Below are positions 55,693 to 64,000 of a stretch of DNA of 64,000 nt, piece after piece (within the stretch, counting starts at the first letter, position 1; every line of letters begins with the position of its first letter). A program made the position numbers and the translations under genes. Under the pieces are notes generated by a model, which made no database searches, had not been told where the DNA came from, and saw only the letters and a list, made by a program, of their open reading frames with translations. The stretch is taken from the NCBI GenBank assembly GCA_963693305.1, contig OY855904.1, positions 51,586,261-51,650,260 on the forward strand, given 5' to 3'. The stretch comes from Meandrina meandrites. Its lineage: Eukaryota > Cnidaria > Anthozoa > Scleractinia > Meandrinidae.

Positions 55693-56568
55693 CTAGTCCC
55701 AGACACTGCGATTATCTGACAGCTCATTCATGCCAGTTGTCTTCCATTGAGGGATTCTTAATTTTAGATCTTCATAATAACCTTCATCCTCTAGAAGAGA
55801 GACATTCATTTTCCAAAAACCAGAGCCTTTTACATGTTGATCAAGTTTAGTTAAAACAAGATCGATTGCAGCATGATCTGTTTTGATTGCGTGGATGATA
55901 TCGGTTGATTTGACAAAATCCTGGAGATTGTTAGACACAAGCCAGTAGTCTAAACGGCAAAATACTTGCGGCGATTTTTGGCTCCAAGTATAACTAGACG
56001 TATGAGGGCGTTTAATTCTCCATATATCTATTAGATCTAATTTGTTTTGTAAGCATTCAATACTATCTATCACCACTTTCCTTGGTAACATTACACCTCC
56101 TTTTTTGTCAAGTTTGGGATTAAAAGGACAATTGAAATCGCCCCCAATTATAATGTTCTCTTCACAATCCAAGTCTTCCATTTGTAAAGTTTTATGCAAG
56201 CAATTAAAAAATTTAGCAATGTTTTTATCTTTGTTTGGTGCATAAATGTTAACTAACAAGTATACTTGGTCTTCAATTTCCACTTTCAAACTAATAAAAC
56301 GCCCCATGGGATCTATGATGGATTCTTGGACTGAACAATTAAAACCGTTCCTAATCAACACCGCAACCCCACAGGAATTTGGGCTGCCGTGGGAGCAAAA
56401 CATTGTACCACCCCATTCATTCTTCCATTGTTTTTCTGACTCATCTTTTGAGTGTGTTTCTTGCATAAAGATGATGTCTGCTTTTCTTTTACGACACCAT
56501 GTAAAAATCGCTTTTCTTTTCTGAAAATTATTTATGCCCCTCACATTTAAAGAAATCAATTTAAACAA
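55693..56568 (-). pseudogene. LINE ORF2: apurinic-type endonuclease domain
   Basis: A 291-codon frame starting MFKLISLNVRGINN. Endonuclease/exonuclease/phosphatase motifs include IIFMQETHS, ILVNIYAPN-like (LLVNIYAPNKD), IIGGDFNCPF, TYTWSQ and IKTDHAAIDL. The frame ends at a TAG within the conserved continuation (LKYNIRIHAIDYSKRKAKG), so the stop is a lesion. Confidence 0.88.
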
Positions 56569-56766
56569 GTTTGCCTTTAAATAATTTTTCCATAATCAGG
56601 GACTGCAGTAGGATCCGTATGTATTTTCCTAGATAGAGTGGACCACAGGTCGTTTTCCTTTGCAAATGAGAAACACATAACTGACGAAACAGATTACATA
56701 AATATAGATACATACTAAATAAGTAATTTATCGTTTACGTGCCTGTCCTTGAAAACCATTACTGGA

Positions 56767-57631
56767 TTAATATTCCAAGTCCTTTATAATATTACAATAG
56801 AAAGGGAGCTTCTTGGTTTCTTTTCCTCTGTATACTTGCCCGTTAATGATTAATTTATCAATGTTGAAAAACGCTCTTTTGTTAGCCCGTTTAGCACCTT
56901 TTAAGACCGGGTACAACTCTTTGTGAATTTCATCTATTTCCGTAGGAAAGTCGTCTGAGACTCCAATCTTCGTTCCTTTCAAATTTCTAAGAATTTTTTT
57001 TACAAATTCTTTGTCTTGAAAATGACTAAATCTTACAATTATCGGTCTCGGACGGTCTTTGACTTGAGGAGTTCGTTGAAATTCTATGAACTCGCTCAAA
57101 GCGTGTAGCATTGACATCCTTGGTAGATATTTGCATCTTGGAAATAAAAATATTTCTTACCAGATCTTCGGTGTCGTCCTCAAGTACCTCTTGGACATTG
57201 AAGATTTTCATATTTTCTCTCCGAGTATAGGCCTCCAATTTAATGTTTCGTCGTTTATAGGTTTCGAGTTCATCGTCGAGGGAGTCAATCTCATCAGTGT
57301 TGTCATCTACAGCTTTAGTTGTTTTCTTCATTTCTCCCTTCAGGTATTCGATTTCTTTCGCGGCAAACTCTAAGGATGTTTTCAAACTTTTAACTGTTCC
57401 CTTCAGGCCACATAGTTGTTCTTTTACTACTTCAATTTCGCCACACGCCGTAAGAACTTTGTCCAGTTTAGCGTTTATTTCGTCGAAACGGGCCGACACA
57501 TCGTAGCCGCTTCCCCCGAGCTCCACGAGGTGTTCTTCATCTTCGGTTTGTGAACCACTTTCCCGCATTCGCTTTCGCCGGTCTCTACGGTCAGGGTCCG
57601 CGGAGGCGTCTCTGCCATCTTCTTTCCCCAT
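56767..57631 (-). pseudogene. LINE ORF1 (RNA-binding protein)
   Basis: The N-terminal 201-codon frame (57631-57026) is charged, with a long coiled coil (heptads through residues ~50-130) followed by TRRENMKIFNV, the start of an L1-type ORF1 RRM. A frameshift near 57070 moves the RRM and C-terminal domain to the frame 57117-56767 (PRPIIVRFSHFQDKE, RRGK-like tail ending KDLEY). Layout as in L1 ORF1p, which coats element RNA. Confidence 0.82.
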
Positions 57632-57678
57632 AATTTGTTAATCCATGAAGGTTTTCGTATCGTAAAAGATTACATGAA

Positions 57679-59902
57679 CATAACGGATTGAAAACAAACA
57701 AACCAAAACCTGATTTATTGTCTGATCTAACTATTTGCGATGGCTTAGGGAATTCAGATCATAACTCCATTGAGTTTACTCTTAAAGTGAAAATATCAAG
57801 ACCACCTAATAATCCCCGTCTTGTTTACGATTTCAAGCACGCTAATTGGGATGGTCTAAAGGAAGATTTAGTTAATATTCCTTGGAATTGTATGGACTTG
57901 GTTGACGACATTGACGTCATCTGGAACTCATGGAAAAGCCTCTTCTTGGAAGCGGTAGATCGAAACATTCCCTCTAAGTCTATTTCCTCGAAACGCCACG
58001 TTCCTTGGCTAAATTCAAGTCTGAGAAAATTAATTCATAAAAAGCGTCGACTATGGAAGAAAGCAAAATCCTCTGGGGATACTAATCATTGGTCTGCATA
58101 CAAAAGGTTTAACAACAAGGTCAAAGACAGCTTGCGTAAAGCTTATCACAGCTACGTTAACCAATTAACCGAATCTCTAAGTTCCAATCCTAAGAAGTTC
58201 TGGTCGTTTGTTAAGTCACGTACAGGTACATCTAGCGTGCCGAGCTGCATTGAATACAATGGAATCAAGGCTTACTGTCCTGCCGATAAAGCTGAAATCT
58301 TTAACAAGTTCTTTCATTCTGTGTTTAGTAGACCAGTTGAGGAATTTTCACCACCGTCTAATATGTCTTCCAGCCATGTTATCAATGACCTAATTTGTAC
58401 TGAGGATGACGTTGCAAAAGTGTTGGCTGAGCTTGAAACTAACAAATCACACGGACCTGATAACATTCCTCCAAGAATTTTGAAAGTATGTGCGAAAGAG
58501 CTTGCACCTTCTCTTGCCAAGTTATTCAACATCTCCTTGAGTTCTGGTAACTTGCCCAGTGAGTGGAAAGTGGCTAATGTCGTACCAATACATAAGTCAG
58601 GGGATCGCGTCTTAGCAACAAATTATCGTCCCGTGTCATTAACAAGCGTTGTTGTTAGGTCATTGGAACGCTTAATCCACAAACACATTATGGTCTTTCT
58701 CACCGACCAGAGTCTGTTATGCGACAACCAACATGGATTTAGGAAATATCGCTCTTGTCTCACGCAGTTGCTCCAATTATTACATCATTGGTTTTCAACG
58801 TTGGACAAACATGGAGCAGTTGATGTTATCTTTCTAGACTTTTCAAAGGCATTCGACAAAGTTTCCCACCAACATCTCTTTTTAAAACTGAATACCTATG
58901 GAATTAAAGGCCAGTTACTTGGTTGGATTAGAAATTTATTAGTTGGAAGAAAGCAGAGAGTGGTCATTGAAGGTCATGCATCTAATTGGCTAGAAGTTAC
59001 ATCGGGGGTGCCCCAAGGAAGTATTCTGGGACCACTTTTATTCCTGATTTACATCAATGATATTCCTTCTAGTGTTTCCAGCTGTAACGTGGACCTGTTT
59101 GCGGACGATAGTGTTCTCCATCCGCAGGTATCGTCTTTTGAGGACTGTCAACTCTTTCAGAATGATCTGGTTTCAGTAAGGCAATGGTGCGATGCTTCAC
59201 AAATTCAACTTAATGAAAAGAAATGTCGTGTACTTCATGTTACAAAACAAAAACATCCTCTCGATCAAGACTATAGCTTGGATAGTAAGAAGTTAGAAGT
59301 TGTCAATTATCACAAGCACCTTGGAGTCACTATCTCTGAAACATCATCATGGGATTACCACATCAACTCCATCTGTGCCAAAAGCTAGACGTGTAATGGG
59401 ATTGATTCGAAGAGCATTTGGATTTAAGTCCCCAGCGGCGGTTGAAGTGGCTTTTAAAACCCTAGTTAGACCATTACTGGAATACTGCTGTCCTGTATGG
59501 AATCCTTACCTGGTCAGTCATGTCAAATCAATTGAAGCAATCCAACGAAGAGCGACTAAACTAATATGTGGATATGACTTATCTTATGAGCAAAGACTTG
59601 ATAAACTTAAGTGGCCTACACTTGAACTAAGAAGAAAGTTCCTCTCTTTGGTGCAAGTGTATAAAATAATATTTGGACTTTGTGACATCGATGCTGCTAA
59701 GTACTTTGACATAGTACGCGAATCTCGTACTAGATCCAATCACAAGCATAAATTAAGACCTAAGTATGCCCGCACTAATTACTTTAAGTTTTCCTTTTTT
59801 AACAGATATATAAACGACTGGAATTCGTTGCCGAGTGATGTCCTCGAGGCTCAATCATTAAGTTTATTTAAGAAAAAACTGTTAAACCATCTAATGTTGT
59901 AG
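57679..59902 (+). pseudogene. LINE ORF2 (EN end + reverse transcriptase)
   Basis: A 566-codon frame to 59388, then a shift to the frame ending at 59902. Visible features: endonuclease end GNSDHN, linker WLNSSLRKLIHKKRR, RT fingers NYRPVSLTSVVVRSLERLI, HGFRKYRSCLTQLLQ, motif A VIFLDFSKAFDKVSH, motif B SGVPQGSILGPLLFLIYIND, catalytic VDLFADDSVL, thumb WCDASQIQLNEKKC. C-terminal tail LVRPLLEYCCPVWNPY, then FFNRYINDWNSLPSDV. One frameshift near 59370 and the missing 5' end make it nonfunctional, but decay is slight. Confidence 0.9.
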
Positions 59903-60053
59903 TAATATGAACATACATATATATTAATATTACTTATCTTAGTTTATTAAATTGTAACTAGTTTTATCTATTTGTATATTTCAGCTTTTAATTATCTAGG
60001 AGAACAGCTTTCAGATGGGAATTCAGTTTCCCCCTGCTGTTATCCCCCCATTA

Positions 60054-60054
<1 letters not shown>

Positions 60055-60101
<47 letters not shown>

Positions 60102-60113
60102 TTATTATTATTT
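60055..60113. repeat. (ATT)n microsatellite
   Basis: Nearly pure trinucleotide array within the LINE 3' UTR. Confidence 0.95.
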
Positions 60114-60719
60114 CTTTATTTTTCTTATATATCTTATCTTTTTAGTTGTAAATGTTTGTTGCTTTGGGAAACCTTAATAAATAAATAAATAAAAAATAAA
60201 TAGATGGAGCTATCAAAGACACGTCTTACCTCAACGAGGTGCACTGCTTTATACTTGTGTACAGTTTTAATCCACGCTACTCTAGTTTCTTTTCAATTGA
60301 AGATCCTGGTTTTAATATTGTATATGTAATGCTTTTTTTTTTTAATATTTTAATGTTTTAATATTGTATATGTAATGCGCCTTTGATCATTTCCATGCTA
60401 AAAGGCGCACTATAAATTAATAAATTATTATTAATTATTATAAGCTGAGTATAGAAATAGGATTTAGAAAGGAATGTAGAGCTTTAAAAAAAAATTGACC
60501 CGTCTCTTGAAACGGTAAGTAAAGATCGCGATTTAGTAATAAAAGTTTATAGCACTTCTTTGATGCCAAATCGTTTCTCTGATTTTTGCCTCTATTCACT
60601 GATCCGACTGGTGATTATAAAATGGCACATACATTTGAAAACCGTTGCTTGAAGCATTAAATTTATGTATAGACTTTTAAAACAGAAATTTATATTAGCC
60701 TGTTTGTGTAGCCGCACAA

Positions 60720-60967
60720 TAGAACGATTCGGCATAACTCGACCTTTATATGCTAATGAGTCCCTCTAAATGCTAACGAGGAAGAACAATAGAATCACGT
60801 TCGATGAAATAAGCGTACAGCATTTATATTTTTTTAATTCTGTACTGCTGTAATTTTGTATACATTCATGTCCCACACAGACGCCGTGGATAGCCGATAC
60901 TTAAAACGAAGCAATTGAAGCACAGCTTTCAAAAATTTTTTGTTTCGTTTTTCGTTTTTTTTATTTT

Positions 60968-61004
<37 letters not shown>

Positions 61005-61297
61005 AGCAGTGCTTTGTAATATGACTTTCGGGTATTTTTCTGTACTTATCTATTGCTTTTTTTGTTCTGCAAGCATAGCCAGATTGGACTGTATTATTCT
61101 CTCACCCTGTTCAGCAGTAAAAAAAAAATATTCAAGAACGGCATTTTTTTTTGTGTGTGTTAGTTGTTGTTTGTAATATCTGGAACGTAGGTGCGCACGT
61201 TGGTATGAACGCAAATCGAAAACCTCTATTGTTCTTCCTCATTAGCATTTAATAGTATTTATTAACATATAAAAAACGACTTATGTGAAATCGTTCC
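60720..61297. mobile_element. Inverted-repeat MITE, first tandem copy
   Basis: The left end GAACGATTCGGCATAACTCG and the complement of the right end GGAACGATTTCACATAAGTC are inverted over ~70 bp. The interior shares TAGCCGATACTTAAAAC with the next copy and contains a 31-nt A run (60972-61002). Confidence 0.75.
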
Positions 61298-61837
61298 ATA
61301 GAACGATTTCGCATAACTCGATTTTTATATGGTAATGAGTCCCGTTAAATGCTAATGAGGATGAACAATAGAAAAACACGTGAGATGAAATAAGCGTTTA
61401 CAAATTCTGTAGTGCTATAATTTTGTACACAGACATGTCCCACACACACATCGGTGATAGCCGATACTTAAAACCGAGCATTCGAAGCACGTCTTTCAGA
61501 AATGTTTTGCTTTTTTTTTGCATTTTTGTTAGCACTTCTTATATGATTTTGTGGCATTTTTTGTACTTATCTATTGCTTTTAAGTTCTACAAGCATATTC
61601 TGGTCTTCTCGCCAGACTGGACTGTTAGACGGAGTGGCTGTTCTATCAACCCGTTCAGCAATTAAAAAAAAGAGTTCAAGAACGGCATTTCTCAGTTTGT
61701 CTGGTGTTGTTTGGCATATGTGGGACATAGGTATGCGCGTTGGTATGAACGCAAATCGAAAATCTCTCTTGTTCTTTATCATTAGCATTCAATGGTAATC
61801 AGTAGCATATAAAAACGACTTATGCGAAATCGCTCAA
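61298..61837. mobile_element. Inverted-repeat MITE, second tandem copy
   Basis: Same family in the same orientation, abutting the first copy. Left end GAACGATTTCGCATAACTCG; the complement of the right end is GAGCGATTTCGCATAAGTCG. Confidence 0.75.
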
Positions 61838-61879
61838 ATGTTCTGCCACAGTTTAGAAACGACTCGCGTACGATAATTA

Positions 61880-62015
61880 GATAGATAAATAGAAGATAGA
61901 AAACTTTATTATGAATGTCATCCACCACCTAGCTGGGAGAAACCCCCCTACTAATACGGGACATAACAAAAAAGAGTTCAACTTAAAGAAAATGCTAAAA
62001 AACTATAGCTATTTA
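61880..62015 (-). mobile_element. Possible retroposon 3' end
   Basis: On the minus strand an AT-rich segment ends CATAATAAAGTTTTCTATCT, followed by a TATTTATCTATC tail, resembling the other LINE tails in this window. Low information. Confidence 0.35.
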
Positions 62016-62019
62016 CAAT

Positions 62020-62330
62020 AACAAGTCTTATTGCTCGATTGTTCAGCGGAAACCGTCAAAATAAGCGCAAATTGTTTTTCGTTAAAAACTTCCTTTGAGA
62101 GGTTAGCGATACACTATTTAAGCAATAGATCACACTTTCAAGGGGTTTACCGGCGCATTAAGCCCCCGCGGGATGTTTGGAGAACACGAGAGAAGCTTGT
62201 AAATCACGAGACGTCAGGCGAGTGATTTACATGCTTTTCGAGTGTTCTCCCAAAATCCCAAGGGGGTCAATTGCGCCCGTAAACCCCTAGAAAGTGTGGT
62301 CTATTGCTTTTATGAACTAACTATTCGCAC
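62020..62330. repeat. Dispersed fragment of the unit right arm
   Basis: 62030-62118 matches 32195-32286 (GCTCGATTGTTCAGCGGAAA), then the complete hairpin MITE follows. It supplies the empty site for the 5.1-kb TTAA element. Confidence 0.8.
62120..62309. mobile_element. Hairpin MITE, complete copy
   Basis: AAGCAATAGATCACACTTTC at the left and its near complement at the right (GAAAGTGTGGTCTATTGCTT). Inner palindrome around TGTAAATCAC/GTGATTTACA. 190 bp, noncoding. Confidence 0.8.
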
Positions 62331-62969
62331 TGCATAAAATATGGACATCGCATATAAGAACTACAAATCATGAATAAATCGACAGTGTTCAAGTGCAACG
62401 CCAGAGGGAACATGCGTGTGCCCTTCTTCTTCATCGGAACTACAACACTAGCCTTCTGACCCTGACTCCAGGATAAGGCTCATCAGACTGAAGGTGTATT
62501 TACTGATTCAGTTGGCAAACTTGTGCGACTTTTCCTTCGCCAGTTGCTATTGAATTTAAGCTATGTACTGAATAGTTCGGTCTGAATGCTCGTGCGAAGA
62601 CTTCAGATACAGGTTTCGTTGGCACCAAGAAGACACGTGGAGCGTCTTATAGTTTTGAACGCGAAGTTTCAGCAGAGAGGTTTTCAGCAACGCCTCAGCA
62701 GGGAGCAGTTCGGATGCCTCAAGTCTTGGCTTGCCTTCTTCAAGCACAGACGACGCAAGGCGTAAATGCGCTTGGACCTAAATCGAACATGGCGGTGTTT
62801 TCCTGAGGTAATATTTTGTCCAGGCTAATGTGGCTTTGCGTTGGTATAGCTCTGTCAATTTTGTTTTTGCGTGCGACAGAATGGCAGTGATGGGTCGGCT
62901 GGGCGGCTCTTTTCGTTCAAATGTCCGTTTTCACTGTCTTGGTATTTTTGTAAACGGAGGCGATTTTTT
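62331..62969. other. No recognisable gene
   Basis: A 63-codon minus frame (62556-62747) has no domain. Nothing else identified. Confidence 0.4.
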
Positions 62970-63161
62970 CAGTTATTTTCCACGTGGTTGGGCTATGTAA
63001 ATTACGTTTCACTACTGACGGTGAGGTATAATGCCCAAAGGGAGTGGTTCTTTTGTTATTTTTTCCACGTGGTTGGGCTCCAGTGCTTATTCGCTCGACA
63101 TCTAGCGCCCTTGCTTACCAGAATTGATATTGTGTCACGTTATGCCAAAGGTTGGGCTCCA
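62970..63161. repeat. 192-bp direct repeat, left copy
   Basis: Near-identical to 63631-63822 (begins CAGTTATTTTCCACGTGGTT, ends GGTTGGGCTCCA). It contains CCACGTGGTTGGGCT twice. Confidence 0.92.
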
Positions 63162-63219
63162 TACCTATCAGTATTATCTTACGAAGCATTTAAAAGGATT
63201 ATTTGTCGCGTTTATGAAA

Positions 63220-63625
63220 TGTTATGGCCAGTGAGGCATATAATTGCCTGCTTTGTCATGAAGTGATTCATTCAGCGTGTTGTCTGTTTGATGATCGTGA
63301 TTTTTGATAATGTTATGGCCAGTGAGGCATATAATTGCCTGTTTTGTCATGAAGGGATTTATTCAGCGTGTTGGCTGATTGTTGAATTTGATTGTGAGAA
63401 TGATATGGCCAGTGAGGCAGGTAATTGCCTGCTTTGTCATGAAGTGATTCATTCAGCATATTGTCTGTTTGATGATCGTGATTTTTGAGAATGTTATAGC
63501 CAGTGAGGCATATAATTGCCTGTTTTGTCATGAAGGGATTTATTCAGCGTGTTGGCTGATTGTTGAATTTGATTGTGAGAATGATATGGCCTGTGAGGCA
63601 TGTAATTGCCTGCATGTAATTGCCT
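63220..63625. repeat. Higher-order ~90-bp tandem array
   Basis: Units start at GGCCAGTGAGGCATATAATT-like words near 63226, 63315, 63404, 63497 and 63586. Odd and even units form two subtypes (AAGTGATTCATTCAGC versus AAGGGATTTATTCAGC), giving a ~180-bp dimer. Confidence 0.88.
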
Positions 63626-63630
63626 GCTTT

Positions 63631-63822
63631 CAGTTATTTTCCACGTGGTTGGGCTATGTAAATTACGTTTCACTACTGACGGTGAGGTATAATGCCCAAA
63701 GGGAGTGGTTCTTTTGTTATTTTTTCCACGTGGTTGGGCTCTAGTGCTAATTCGCTCGACATCTAGCCCCCTTGCTTACCAGAATTGATATTGTGTCACG
63801 TTATGCCAAAGGTTGGGCTCCA
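63631..63822. repeat. 192-bp direct repeat, right copy
   Basis: Partner of 62970-63161, differing at only a few positions. Confidence 0.92.
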
Positions 63823-63823
63823 A

Positions 63824-64000
63824 ATTTGCGAAGAAAATTAAATTAGGCAAAATGTCTTCTTCCGAAGCTCTGAAGTCTCTGAATTGGCTCCCTCTGGCCG
63901 GAAGACGTCTTTCTCGCCGATGTACTGCCGTACAAAATGCAATCAAAGGAGACATTCCGCAACATTTTGAAAGTTTTAAATCAACATTAAGAAGTTCACA
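63824..64000 (+). pseudogene. LINE ORF2 C-terminal fragment, runs off the window
   Basis: The plus frame reads SSSEALKSLNWLPLAGRRLS, then CTAVQNAIKGDIPQHFESF, the conserved end of a LINE ORF2. Its start abuts the 192-bp repeat, so it is 5'-truncated, and its 3' end is outside. Confidence 0.65.

Larger units (their letters stand above)
52130..57640 (-). mobile_element. L1/Tx1-like LINE, decayed but near full length
   Basis: Minus-strand non-LTR element with ORF1 (57631-56767), ORF2 endonuclease (56568-55693), reverse transcriptase (about 55186-53814) and C-terminal domain (53875-52549), ending in a T run on the plus strand at 52130 (the poly-A tail). Several frameshifts and stops interrupt ORF1 and ORF2, and another LINE 3' end is inserted at about 55242-55605. 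Total about 5.5 kb including the insert. Confidence 0.88.
57679..60203 (+). mobile_element. CR1/L2-like LINE, 5'-truncated
   Basis: Plus-strand element that begins in the last part of the endonuclease (SDLTICDGLGNSDHNS) and runs through RT to an AATAAATAAATA tail at 60174-60203. It lies head to head with the L1-like element. Confidence 0.88.

Noticed and set aside
63220..63744. ORFs across the 90-bp tandem array
   Set aside because: The repeats keep frames open on both strands. The encoded repeats have no support beyond that.

Overview
The window looks like AT-rich nuclear DNA of an invertebrate animal, most likely an anthozoan cnidarian (coral or anemone). The basis is intronless rhodopsin-like receptor genes in a tandem family, several LINE clades, tRNA-derived SINEs, hairpin MITEs, a eukaryotic class II tRNA gene with a T-run Pol III terminator, and no operons. 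The organism call is inference. Most of the 64 kb is duplicated and transposon-derived; only a few stretches look like host genes.

Layout. A receptor-containing unit occurs three times in the same orientation: unit A (about 1-12570), unit C (about 23580-41525) and unit B (46488 to about 51730). Each has a left arm with LINE relics, a minus-strand class A GPCR (5356-6243, 30768-31658, 50567-51457), a GC-rich AATAAGCGCC repeat, a tRNA-derived SINE, and, in A and C, a roughly 4.7 kb right arm. A fourth, truncated receptor copy is at 19315-19735. The first 2.45 kb of units A and B are almost identical, while the receptors and the rest differ much more. The receptor in unit C has a stop at codon 10.

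Because the units are paralogous, they show empty and filled sites for later insertions. By this comparison I can delimit: a 5.1 kb element with ~1.1 kb inverted repeats and an exact TTAA duplication (32291-37365); three smaller TTAA-flanked elements (3102-3946, 39004-39488, 39889-40717); a foldback-like element with a 9-bp duplication and tandem-repeat termini that carries a LINE piece (8381-10337); and a SINE (29870-30158). A Kolobok-like TTAA element lies at 12698-13809.

Unit C also carries a young LTR retrotransposon (24681-29193, 833-bp LTRs with about two differences). It encodes Gag and a second ORF with no recognisable polymerase. The gag stop follows a canonical -1 frameshift heptamer, and a predicted 8-bp hairpin starts five bases after it. 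This is the most interesting feature in the window.

The right third holds a decayed L1/Tx1-like LINE on the minus strand (52130-57640), a CR1/L2-like LINE on the plus strand (57679-60203) head to head with it, two tandem inverted-repeat MITEs, and a higher-order tandem array (63220-63625) between 192-bp direct repeats. One convincing functional RNA gene is present, tRNA-Ser(GCT) at 22481-22562. Scattered splice-bounded minus-strand segments (11.4-11.7, 15.1-15.3, 38.9-39.7, 43.2-43.5, 44.3-44.9 kb) hint at intron-containing host genes that cannot be assembled from sequence alone.
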